The notes beneath the pieces are model-generated. The model saw only the letters and a list, made by a program, of their open reading frames with translations. It did not search any database and had not been told where the DNA came from. 27,217 nucleotides of DNA from Folioceros fuciformis (taxonomy: Eukaryota; Anthocerotophyta; Anthocerotopsida; Anthocerotales), in contig JBNGIO010005368.1 of the NCBI GenBank assembly GCA_049999805.1, positions 1 through 27,217 of the forward strand. Reading direction: 5' to 3'. The position numbers and the translations under genes were made by a program. Within the stretch, counting starts at the first letter, position 1, and every line of letters starts with the position of its first letter. Shown in pieces: positions 8,485-17,399 of the stretch.

Positions 8485-8652
8485 AACTAGTTTAGGACCA
8501 CTTCCCTTGCAATTTACTCCACCTTCCCCTGTGATAATCATGTACAACTGCATCGCATAAGTTTAGCAACATTCCAATGCCACTGCCTCTTGTCGACCCA
8601 TAGCCCTCTAATATGACAGCCTGGTCCTCTGACAAGTGTTCACCGACCACCA

Positions 8653-8748
8653 GCGGCTTGTTCTCCATCAGTGCTGCTCACCCCACGCATGCATAACCCA
8701 GCGGCTTGTTCTCCATCAGTGCTGCTCACCCCACGCATGCATAACCCA
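8653..8748 (+). repeat. Perfect 48-bp tandem duplication
   Basis: Two identical 48-bp units, 8653-8700 and 8701-8748, each starting GCGGCTTGTTCTCC and ending GCATGCATAACCCA. The absence of any difference, in a region where everything else has decayed, points to a recent event or an assembly artefact. Confidence 0.9.
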
Positions 8749-9077
8749 ACACAGTCACCAGCAATTTCCCTGCCATGTGTAAGGTACGGTATGCACCAAC
8801 TCAAGGAGGTAGGTGACAAAGCCATATTCTGGCCTCTCCACGACTATCCTATTGTGCTTGTCAAACACAAACAGGAAGACGTGGAGCAGTCTGTATCAGT
8901 CCCAAAACCAAGGCATGCCAAGAAAATTTGACAGGCACTCTGGCCCTCACAAGCGGCCCCTGTCCATCCCTCAGCTTCAAAGCTGCCTTCATTGCATGTC
9001 GACTGGTGGCCACCCTTCCCTTCAATTCTTAGGTTTTGGTGCCGCGTTGCACCTTACATGGCTCCCCAACCCCAGAA
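8749..9077. other. Coding-like sequence, unassigned
   Basis: Both strands have short open stretches. On the minus strand RIVVERPEYGFVTYLLELVH (about 8860-8790) looks protein-like, but it does not continue the GRAS fragment and I cannot assign a family. Confidence 0.3.
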
Positions 9078-9335
9078 GGCTCCCCAGCCCCGAACCATGT
9101 TGCAGACCGCCACGACCTCATCAACCCGCAGCTCAAGAGCCGAAATTTGCACATTCTCCCACTTGTCCGCAAACCCCTTGAAATGGAAATTGATCTCAAG
9201 ACTGGCTACAGGCTGACAGAGCACTCGTCCAGTTTCTTTGACCTTCTCATCAGGGTTCAAGCCAGGGTGCGGCAATTCTATACCAGTAATCCACACCTTT
9301 GGAGACCGTCCGGGACGTTTAGCAAGAGCCTTTGG
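9078..9335 (-). pseudogene. GRAS-family transcription regulator fragment
   Basis: The minus strand reads KALAKRPGRSPKVWITGIEL, PHPGLNPDEKVKETGRVL, then FHFKGFADKWENVQISALEL and RVDEVVAVCNM. This is the middle of the GRAS domain: the leucine-rich/VHIID-to-PFYRE part, with the typical RITGIDLPQPGF, ETGRRL, KWE.I and EVL.VN.M blocks. GRAS proteins are plant-specific nuclear regulators (DELLA, SCR, PAT1 and SCL groups); the PQPGF-like block fits an SCL9/14 or PAT1-type member. Only about 85 of roughly 370 domain residues remain. The VHIID motif, the RFRNL part and the SAW motif are absent, so it cannot be functional. Confidence 0.85.
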
Positions 9336-9537
9336 AGAGGAATGCGCCACCAGCTTCCCATTACTCTGGGAGGTATGCAAATCGGCTCCTGTGCCGTACA
9401 GCTTAGCCAACAGCACATCTAATGATGTAATGACAGCCTTGGCACACTCCATCACCACGAACTTGACATCATCAACCCCTAAACCCTGAGCAGCAGCATC
9501 AAGCACTGTCCTGGCAAGCGCTACATCATCTTGGCCT
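9336..9537 (-). pseudogene. Coding-like stretch upstream of the GRAS fragment, unassigned
   Basis: In the same minus-strand frame as the GRAS piece: DDVALARTVLDAAAQGLG, then VDDVKFVVMECAKAVI and TSLDVLLAKLYG. It looks like a soluble helical protein, but it does not match the part of GRAS expected here (VHIID region). It may be a further captured fragment joined in frame to GRAS. I cannot name the family. Confidence 0.35.
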
Positions 9538-10140
9538 ATTCAGTGCCAAGCCGGCCAAGGAACATGGATTGTCCCCGCTCCAGTGCACCACCTGGCAATC
9601 CCCCCGGAAACCATAGCTTCGCACGAGGTAGGAGCTCAACGGCCTCGCTACCGCATGCAGATGAGCCAGATACTCGAGCTTGTCACTCAGCCCCGGTGCG
9701 GTGGCGAGCAACGCCTCCTCAGACCACTCCCGCTCATGCACGTCCATGAGGTTCATCCTAGCCGCGTCGCTGTGGTCAATTCCAGTGTACTACCCCCCGT
9801 AGCACGGACGCCATGAAGGAGCTCACCAGCGAGATCCGCTCCATGGAAGTGTACACCTCCGGCTGCGTCTACCACAACTTTCGTAGTTGCGGGTCAGTGA
9901 AACGCTCGTGCACGTAGGGGCCGGTGAGGGACGCCACTGCCTGGCTCCTCCAAGGGCCTACTCCAGCTCTCGGCATTGGTCTCCCGTGCTGCTCTCCACC
10001 CGGACTGGGAAGTCGGGGGTTGCCAGTCGTCCTCGCAGCTGATCCGCGATCGGGGTCCCCGGAGCCAGGTCCCGCAGCTTCGCCCCCGCTCAAACTGTCC
10101 CCGACACTCCTACTGCTGCACTCACTGTCCGAGCCGCCGC
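9538..10140 (-). pseudogene. Xylulokinase (FGGY kinase) fragment
   Basis: Three frames of the minus strand together cover the middle of plant and animal xylulokinase. First comes GTPIADQL, then VESSTGDQCRELE (family: WMDSSTTEQC..IE). After a frameshift comes VASLTGPYVHERFTDPQLRK and MERISLVSSFMASVL. After another shift comes YTGIDHSDAARMNLMDVHE, then SSYLVRSYGFRGDC and WSGDNPCSLAGLAL. The enzyme phosphorylates xylulose at the entry to the pentose phosphate pathway. The N-terminal sugar-binding and C-terminal ATP-binding parts are missing. No obvious intron interrupts about 600 bp, which may point to capture from a processed copy or an intron-poor gene. Confidence 0.85.
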
Positions 10141-10675
10141 CACCGGTACTGCAGTTGCTGCTGCTCATAGCGCTCTCACTTGCGACCTTCCTGTCCCGCT
10201 CCGCCGTCATGTGCCGCCGCTTGCTCATCCGCAGCCGATCCCGGCTCCGGCCATGGTGATGCGGGTCCCCGCCCTCCAACAACGAGGAAGGCCACACCAT
10301 CTCTTCCCGTCCCTTCAGCTGTCCTTCCCACCTTGCTTTAGCTCCCAATCCACCACAAATATGCAGAACAAATTCCTCCCAGCCTCTCCACCCAAACGTG
10401 GTCGCTGCTGCAGTGTGCCAAGCAAGCAACAGCCCCGAGTTCCGCTCCCTCCAAGCACAGCTGCTCCACCTTCCGCTCCCATGCCTATGTAGGTCTGCTC
10501 TCCACTGCATACTCCAGGAACGTGGCCAGCCCCACAATCGCCACAGTTCCGGAACTTCGCACCCATAAGCTGCCCACATGTGCTAGATTCAAAGAACACC
10601 CGCTTCTTGCAACACAGTGCATGACATTGTTGTAGGTGACCACGTCAGGCCGATGCCCCCCGGCAGCTGTGGCCG
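10141..10675 (-). other. GC-rich sequence between captured fragments
   Basis: The minus strand has a long open stretch (10579 to 9869) rich in Gly, Ser and Arg that overlaps the xylulokinase piece in another frame. A short run, RPDVVTYNNVMHCVARSG at about 10655-10600, looks like a PPR repeat but may only be a shifted reading of decayed kelch sequence. No confident assignment. Confidence 0.35.
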
Positions 10676-10915
10676 CGGCGGCCATAGCGTGAAGGTCGGG
10701 TCCAGGTGCCGCTTAATGACCTACATCCACTCCTCCACCATCCCCAGGCTCCTCCGCAGCACGAAGAAAAATTGCCCCGTAAACAGCCGCTTCCATAGCT
10801 TGCACATCCCCCTAAGCTTATTGTGGTAAACCCGGGGCGCCCGGATGATGCAGGCGATGGCAAGATCGCCAGGGTCCGAGCGCAATTCTTGCTCGCGGTC
10901 CAAGAGATCAAGGCC
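10676..10915 (-). pseudogene. F-box/kelch-repeat protein fragment
   Basis: The minus strand reads LDLLDREQEL, then GDLAIACIIRAPRVYHNKLR, GMCKLWKRLFTGQFFFVLRR and SLGMVEEWM, a TAG, and VIKRHLDPTFTLW. This follows plant F-box/kelch proteins: the F-box (LIPGLPDD.A..CL.R.PR..H.KLR.VC..W..LL), then F..LR.SLG..EEW and a first kelch strand (DP...LW..LPP). These proteins are substrate adaptors of SCF ubiquitin ligases. The Leu-Pro core of the F-box is altered and the kelch propeller is missing after about 20 residues. Confidence 0.75.
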
Positions 10916-11449
10916 GTTGACGCCCCCTGCTTGGACAACCGCACTGCCGAAGACGGGTGAGGCGACAACAAGCCTCCCATGGCCGCCAAAGACCCCTCGA
11001 CGTTGGGCGGTGCACTACCGCTATGCCAGCACGTCCCAGTCCTTACACCACCCCACCCCGCGTGGACAGAGAATTGTGGAGTGGCCCCCTCCGCCCCCAG
11101 GATCATCCTCCCCGGACCCTCGTTCGCCATTCCCATTCTCCCGCTTCATCCACTTCGACGCCAAGCACAGCCGCAGTAGATCAGCAGGTAGGCATTCCAT
11201 CCTGCATGCACACCGTCCTGGCTCGCATCGCAACACTGACTCGTATCCACCACAAGCTCCATTTGCCCTGCACACATCGATCCTGAATGCCACATAACAG
11301 CGTTTGAGCCGAGCTCACTACCACTCTGGGTTCCATTTTGTAGGCAACCCACAACACGATTCAGATGCTTCCGACCTTCCCACCACTCTTGCCATGTCTT
11401 CCAGTACGGACTGTCCTAGCAGTAAGGAGCTCCACCTCCCGGCTTTTTG

Positions 11450-11588
11450 GTGCGCCCTCGTTGCTCTCTCGTCCAGCGACCGGGAGCTCTTGGCACAAGA
11501 GCTGTAGCCCCGCCTTCTCGGATGACACCCAACGTCCTTCCCAAGTCCCGTCAAAAGGCTCGTAGAATGCCGGCCCCACCTCAGCCAC
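11450..11588 (-). pseudogene. Possible calnexin-like N-terminal fragment
   Basis: The minus strand reads GPAFYEPFDGTWEGRWVSSE followed by KAG. The pattern FYE.FD....GRW..SEK is typical of the start of the luminal domain of plant calnexin, an ER lectin chaperone. The similarity spans only about 23 residues, and the sequence after it (LQLLCQELPVAGRE) does not follow the family. It could be chance; if real, it is a fourth captured gene in the cluster. Confidence 0.35.
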
Positions 11589-11700
11589 CCCTCCGCAGCC
11601 TTAAGCAAGAGCAGCAGCAGCCGTAGCTGGTGCAACCACATCCCGCTCCTCCGAGCCATGCCAGGCGACATCTATCCTTTCCCTTCCAACCCCTCTGCCT

Positions 11701-11931
11701 CTGGCCAAGGCCTCTAAACGCACAACTAGAAGCTAGCGGGAAGATCACGGCAGCTGGCGGAGAAGAGAGTCAAGACCCGGTCTTACCCCGACCCTAAGGA
11801 ACAACCCGGGTTAGCAAATCGCTGTTTACCTTATGAACACATCCACTACCTATATCCTAACCAACCTAGTCTAATTTCTCAACTACTTTTTCATAGAATT
11901 CAATCAAAACTCAAAAAAAAAAAAAATACTA
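11701..11931. other. Spacer with A14 run next to the 3' end of gypsy B
   Basis: No gene. A run of 14 A lies at 11913-11926. Since gypsy B is read on the minus strand, its 3' LTR would be expected in this stretch, but I could not identify a polypurine tract or LTR start. Confidence 0.4.
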
Positions 11932-13110
11932 TCATTTTTCTAGGGATCCATTCACCATGTGGACTCCACATATTCCCCTTTTCATTTGTTGGCGTCCCCG
12001 CCAACTTACCAATAGTATTTCTTCACATGCCAATATTTCTACCCTAGTTGGCAAGTTAGGCCCATTGAGGTACTGGGGTTGGATGGATCCATTCCTATAA
12101 ACCTCCAGCACCCTATAAGGCCCCATCCACCTAAGATACAGCTTTCCTGGAAAATGCATGTACCTATTGTTGTATAACAAAGCCAAATCTCCATGAACAA
12201 CATGTTCATGTTTAGACAACTTTTGGTTATGCCATTTCTTCCTCTTCTCTTGGACATCAAGAAAAATAGCTAGGGCCCGTTCCGTGTTCTCATCATGTTG
12301 TACAAAACTTGGTAGCCTCTCCAGTTGACTTTCCTCCACTGGCAACCGGTTGCCCTCTTGCATTCTCAAGGTAGGTATCTCAAATTCAATTTTCATGACA
12401 GGTGAGTGACCATAGGTGAGATAATAAGGGGTTTGTTGGGTGGTGACCTTCTCCGCAATCCTATACGCCCATAGTACTGAATGAAGCTTCCTATCCTAGT
12501 CATGAGCATAAGTAACGGTTAGCTTGCTAAGAATCCTACATAACAACCCATTAGCCTTCTCTGTGAACCCATTGGCCTTGGGATTGTAGGGAGTGGTCTT
12601 CCTATGGCTGATATTGAAGTATTTATTCATGTGCTTGACCACCTCATTGATGAAGTGGGTGCCCCTGTCACTGACCAGCTCCAACAGGCATCCATACCTT
12701 GTGATGATCTACTCAAACAAAAATCTGGCCACCACATTTGCTATGCCTACGGGCAAAGCTTGAGCCTCCACCATGCGAGTGCAATAGTCTGTTGTCACCA
12801 AGATGTGTTGGTTCTGCCTCCCCTTGGTCTTTGGCTGAATTGGCCCCACGAAATCAATTCCCCACTTCTCAAATGGTGCCAATGCTAGGATGGGAACAAG
12901 TGGCCATTGTGTTGTCCTGGTAGGCTTCCCCACCCTTTGGCACGCATCACATCTCTTGATGAACTTCCTAGCATCAGCATCCATTATTGGCCACAAATAC
13001 CTTGCTGCAAGGATTTTTTTGCAGGTCACATGGGCTGCATAATGCTCTTCAACTTCTCCTTCATTTGAGGAGCTGATAACATGCTCCACCTGGTCATGCT
13101 TGACCCACAA
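11932..13110 (-). pseudogene. Gypsy B: integrase (broken)
   Basis: The minus strand gives the HHCC finger end (FIKRCDACQRVGKPT), the first catalytic Asp in FEKWGIDFVGPI, the second in ELVSDRGTHFINEVV and the Glu in ANGFTEKANGLLCRIL. All three catalytic acids are kept. The C-terminal module has HGDLALLYNNRYMHFPGKLY and RWMGPYRVLEVYRNGSIQ, the GPY/F-type end of gypsy integrases. No PHD finger or chromodomain is seen after it, unlike gypsy A. Stops and frame changes near 12490, 12700 and 13110 break the frame. Confidence 0.9.
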
Positions 13111-13129
13111 ACGTCCACTCTATTAACCC

Positions 13130-15342
13130 CTATGCGATACAACTTGCCCTTGTACTTAACCACCAGCCTAGTGAAATAGAGGAACAGCCGTTGCTGCTAT
13201 CGCAAGAGATCAGCTGGAAACTCCCCCGTGCCCAAGAAATCAGCTACCTCTTGGTAGAACGGCTTACGGAACCCCCTTCTCCCCTTCTCATTCGGCGTTG
13301 CGCCTCCATCTCCTAGTAGCTTAGCATTTGGCTTGGCCCTTTCTTTCCTAGCCAGCTTCGCTGAGAATGCCTCATCTGGGAAGTCATCTTCCTGGTCCCG
13401 ATCCACACTCTCAGTCTTCAGCCTTGATAGGAAATCAGCATTCAAATGCTTGCGCCCTTCTCTTGTTTCCACGGTGAATGTGGATTCTTGTAGATGCGAA
13501 ATCCAGCGGGCTATACATCCCAATAGATTTGCCTTGTTGACAAGATGCTTAAGAGCAAAGTGGTCAACATGGAAGAGGAACTCATATGAGAGGAGATAAT
13601 GACGAAACTTACGACATGAGTAAACCATGATTGTGATGTACTTGCGCTCAACCTCCGTGAGTTGGCATCCAGCATAGTAGATTGGGTAGTCTCTCCTCTT
13701 CTCCTCCCGTTGGCTTAGGATTGTCCCAAAAGAAAATGCAGACACATCCACGTACACATGAAATTTCTTGTCCCAATCTGGCCCCTTGAGAGTTGGTGTT
13801 GTCACAAGGGTGGTCCTCAAGTCCTGAAACATAGCCTCCCTTTCCACCGTCCACTCCCAAGGTTGCTCCTTCCTCAATAGGCCAGTTAAAGGGGCAGCCC
13901 ATCTAGCAGAGTTGGGAACAAAATAGCGGCAATAACCCACCATACCAAGGAAGCCACACAACTCCTTGAGAGTGGTTGGAGCCCTCAAGGCAGCAATCAC
14001 CTTCACCTTATCCGAATCAACCTCAATGGCCCGTGCTGAAACTCTATGGCCTAGCAAGATCCCTCTAGCCATACCAAAATAGCTCTTCTTTGGATGCAAA
14101 CAAATTTGAGCCTCATGACACCTAGCCAAGCATAGCCTTAGGTGCTCCACGTGTTGCTCCATTGTCCCAAATTTGCAGAAGTCATCTATGAACACCTCCA
14201 GGAACCTGTGGAGGAAATCCTTGAAGATATTGTGCATGCTGCACATGAAGGAACCTGGTGCTCATGTCAGCCCAAATGCACTCCTCTTGTAGGCGTATGT
14301 CCCCCAATCCATTGTGAAGGCTATCAACGGCCAGTCGCTCTCCCTTAAGTGAAGCTGGTTGTAACCGGAGTAGCCATCCAAGAAAGAATGCATCATTCGA
14401 CTAGCTAACAAATCCAAAATTTTGTTAATGAATGGCAAAGGGAAGTGGTCCTTCTTGGTAGCCTTGTTTAGCCTCCTCCAATCTTGGCACACTCGAATCT
14501 TATCGGGTTATTTCTTAGATACCACAACAATTGGGGCCACCCACTCCGTGTTCACAACGGGGAAGATGATATTTACCTTCAAGTACAACTCCAGCTGCTC
14601 CTTTACCTTCATGGAGTACTTTGGATTCAGCTTGTACTATGGAATTCGAATAGGGACAGCTCCTGGCTCCAAGTCAATCTTGTGCTCCCCCCACTTCTTA
14701 GGAATTCCCTTCATGTTCGTCACCTCAAAGGCAAACACATCAATGAACTCAGCAAGGAGTTGCTTCATGCCTTCCTCCAACGTGGCATCCAGTCGTTGTG
14801 CAAACTTCAGCACCTTGCCGAGTAGCACCTCTACATCCTTGATCTCATTCGCTTGCACCCACTCATGTTCCACCGGTGCTGAATACTCCAAATCCCTCTT
14901 CCAGCTCCGAGGGTCTTCCCCCCTCATTCCCCATTCTCTGAATAGGTCCTCAAAGGTGAACCTAGTGACCTCCGGATCATGACAACCAGAACCATCAGTC
15001 CTCAAGTCACGACCCTCTTCAACCAACTACCCTTCCTTCACACTCCCCTCAACACATGGCACCCCCACCTTTGTTTCCCCCTTAGCAACCCCAACAGCTT
15101 GTCTAACAACCTCGATTGCTCCTTCTGCCACCCCAATGGTGCAAACCACGGTGAGCCCAAAACATTCCACCTGGTTGAGAGAATACGGAATGTCCCTCTA
15201 GTAGTTCCCCTCCTCCTCTGATCATGATATGTGTGCAAAGGGGAACTGGTCCTCCTCTTCCCTCTCCTCCAAGTCATATGTGTCCTTCGCAAATGTGAAC
15301 CCCTCCGTCTCCATGGGTGTCTCACCAGAATAAGTATCTTGG
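13130..15342 (-). pseudogene. Gypsy B: reverse transcriptase and RNase H (broken)
   Basis: RT begins near 14900 with LLAEFIDVFAFEVTNMKGIP, then VCQDWRRLNKATKKDHFPLP, FLDGYSGYNQ and the active-site block EVFIDDF (about 14195-14178), the family's Y/F-V/I-DD. RNase H follows: FHVYVDVSAFSFGTILSQRE for the first acid, LTEVERKYITIMVYSCRKFR and HVDHFALKHLV, then HLNADFLSRL. RT and RNase H acids look intact. The longest open piece is 349 codons (14246 to 13197). In-frame stops near 14260, 14505 and 14637 inactivate it. The first about 100 codons (15342-15030) are a poorly conserved linker. Confidence 0.92.
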
Positions 15343-15451
15343 TGTGAACCTCCAAAGTTTGGGGTAGTGGTTTGTTTTGGTTGAAAAAGGGTTAATAGTG
15401 GTATGGTATGGTTTGGTTTTCTTTTTCTACCTATTTTCCCTAATTTTCCTT
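15343..15451 (+). repeat. Junction repeat R, copy 1
   Basis: It starts TGTGAACCTCCAAAGTTTGG and matches R2 (18553-18656) over its whole length apart from a 5-bp GGTAT insertion and a few substitutions. In the first 62 bp it differs from R2 and from R3 by one base each. It begins exactly where the gypsy B linker stops being recognisable. Confidence 0.95.
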
Positions 15452-15758
15452 TATTTTCTGGTCATTTTTCCTATTTTTTCTTGTGCTAATTAGGTTAATA
15501 GACCAGTAAATAGTTGGTTTGGTTATTAGAGTGGGTATAGGTTTGGTCCCAGACCTGGGAAGGTTTAGGTCTGGTACCAAACCATAGGGTCGGGAAAGGT
15601 TGAGTCTAGGTCTGGTGATGAGTTTAATATTAATTAAAGATATATAACATTAAATGGTTAAATAATAATGGAATAATATAAATAATAAAATAATAAGAGG
15701 AACCTAGGAACGGGAATATGTGGGGTATGGTATGTCAGAGTCTAACGTCAGGCTGGCT
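15452..15758. other. AT-rich sequence with a 17-bp-stem hairpin
   Basis: Between R1 and the 400-N gap lies T-rich then A/T-rich sequence. It contains an inverted repeat with arms 15540-15556 and 15567-15583 (GGTTTGGTCCCAGACCT and AGGTCTGGTACCAAACC), one mismatch, loop of ten. No coding signal. Confidence 0.75.
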
Positions 15759-16158
15759 NNNNNNNNNNNNNNNNNNNNNNNNNNNNNNNNNNNNNNNNNN
15801 NNNNNNNNNNNNNNNNNNNNNNNNNNNNNNNNNNNNNNNNNNNNNNNNNNNNNNNNNNNNNNNNNNNNNNNNNNNNNNNNNNNNNNNNNNNNNNNNNNNN
15901 NNNNNNNNNNNNNNNNNNNNNNNNNNNNNNNNNNNNNNNNNNNNNNNNNNNNNNNNNNNNNNNNNNNNNNNNNNNNNNNNNNNNNNNNNNNNNNNNNNNN
16001 NNNNNNNNNNNNNNNNNNNNNNNNNNNNNNNNNNNNNNNNNNNNNNNNNNNNNNNNNNNNNNNNNNNNNNNNNNNNNNNNNNNNNNNNNNNNNNNNNNNN
16101 NNNNNNNNNNNNNNNNNNNNNNNNNNNNNNNNNNNNNNNNNNNNNNNNNNNNNNNNNN
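15759..16158. other. Assembly gap (400 N)
   Basis: Four hundred N, the largest gap in the window. It lies inside the sequence that separates the two halves of gypsy B. Confidence 0.99.
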
Positions 16159-17399
16159 GTATTTCTTTTCTTTTTATTTTCCTAATTTCCTCTTTTCTAT
16201 TTTCACCCCTATTTTTTGGATTTAATTCCAGAAATTCCAATTCAACTCTATTTCACCTGCTTTCTTCTCCTCCTAGTTCGGGGCCTATTCTAGCACCCTA
16301 GGGTCAGTCTTCCATGGCCGAAGAACCATTTTGGCTGGAAGCTGATTCCGCTGGATAAGCTACCATTTTCAGGCCAGGTTCCTGCTGCTGATCCCATTGC
16401 TTCTTACCTCCTCTCTATCTTTCCCACTACTCATACTCCTCCCCTAGAGGCTGGATCAGCCACCAAGGGTGAATAGTTGCAGGGGAAGACATTAGTGGGC
16501 GGCCATCCAGCAAGGAAGAGGCGACGTCCGTAGATCTTTGAAGATCAGACATCCTCTGAAGTCTCAGGATAGTCTAAGAGGTGGTAGATCCTTGTGGTGG
16601 TAGGGCCAGCTCATTGGTGGCAGGATGTGCTAGAAGTCTAAATAAGTCGCTGGTGACAGTCGGCTAGGCTAGCGGTCCTATTAAAATAATATTTGTCAAG
16701 TTAAAGAGAGGTGAAGCCAGAGAGAGAGAGGCTCCTATAAGATCAGGTAAGCCTATAGGAGGAGGTAGTCATTTACTTTGGGAGTCAGTCTGTCACTTCG
16801 TGAGCTCTTGGAGGTACTCTCTTCATGAGCTCTTGTGGTCTATCCCTGCTTGGTTTAGGACCTGCAGTGTGTTGCCGGCTGTGCAACGTCTGGTAGGATC
16901 GCAAGCCGCGTGTTGCCGGTTGTACAGTGTCTAGTAGGATCACAAGGTGTAATGACCAGGGTGAAGGGGCTTGCCCCTAGCTCTTGATTGTAAAGGATGT
17001 GTCTTTATCTCGACCTGTCCACTCTTGTTCCCTGTTTTGACAAGTGTTGTAGGCCGGCCATGTTTCATGGCATCTGGTAAGGTTGTGGGGAGGAGATATT
17101 CGAGAGGGGAGTGCGTTCCCTTCTTTCTTTTCTTTGGGGTTAGTCTAGTGACTCTTGCCGGGTAGGAGGAGTCAATAGGGAAGTGTAGAAGGTAGTGGTG
17201 TCGTTGTTAGTTGCTGGTGCTAGTGCTGGAGCGAAAGAGTGAGTGAAGTGAGTGAGGGAAGTCACAGATTTGAGAGGTTAGGGTCGTTGTAGTGACTGGA
17301 GTGAGTTTGTGGGCACCAAGAGAGGTGCAGCTGACCGCTGGATAGTGAGGCCTGTCCTACGCCTGATTGGAGTTGGAGGGGAGCCCTTGAATCCATCAT
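16159..17399. other. Foreign segment between gypsy B halves, no recognised gene
   Basis: A plus-strand stretch at about 16320-16490 reads protein-like (PLDKLPFSGQVPAADPIASY, then LLSIFPTTHTPPLEAG), but no family is evident and stops follow. A 41-bp tandem duplication lies at 16869-16950. Nothing resembles a transposase, gag or RT. Together with R1 it may be the body of an unidentified non-autonomous element. Confidence 0.35.
16869..16950 (+). repeat. 41-bp tandem duplication, diverged
   Basis: Two units, 16869-16909 and 16910-16950, both starting GTGTTGCCGG and containing a GTAGGATC core. Most differences between them are C/T or G/A transitions. Confidence 0.8.

Larger units (their letters stand above)
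8650..11700 (-). mobile_element. Cluster of captured gene fragments (candidate Helitron or Pack-MULE)
   Basis: Pieces of at least three unrelated nuclear genes lie head to tail on the minus strand: F-box/kelch, then xylulokinase, then GRAS, perhaps preceded by a calnexin-like piece. Each is a partial domain without its usual start or end. The region is clearly richer in G+C than the AT-rich copia E to its left. Same-strand juxtaposition of unrelated exon pieces is characteristic of Helitrons and Pack-MULEs. I found neither long terminal inverted repeats nor a convincing Helitron end, so the carrier and its limits are inferred. Confidence 0.5.

Noticed and set aside
10595-10660. A PPR-like run (RPDVVTYNNVMH) on the minus strand
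   Set aside because: It spans only half a repeat, with no second repeat, and overlaps a region where the kelch part of the F-box fragment should continue. It is too short to call.
9924-11297. Long plus-strand open frames rich in Pro, Ser and Arg
   Set aside because: They are the antisense of the GC-rich gene fragments; the minus strand holds the recognisable xylulokinase and F-box sequence.
11913-11926. A14 run as the polypurine tract of gypsy B
   Set aside because: Gypsy B is read on the minus strand, where this run is poly-T, so it cannot be its polypurine tract.
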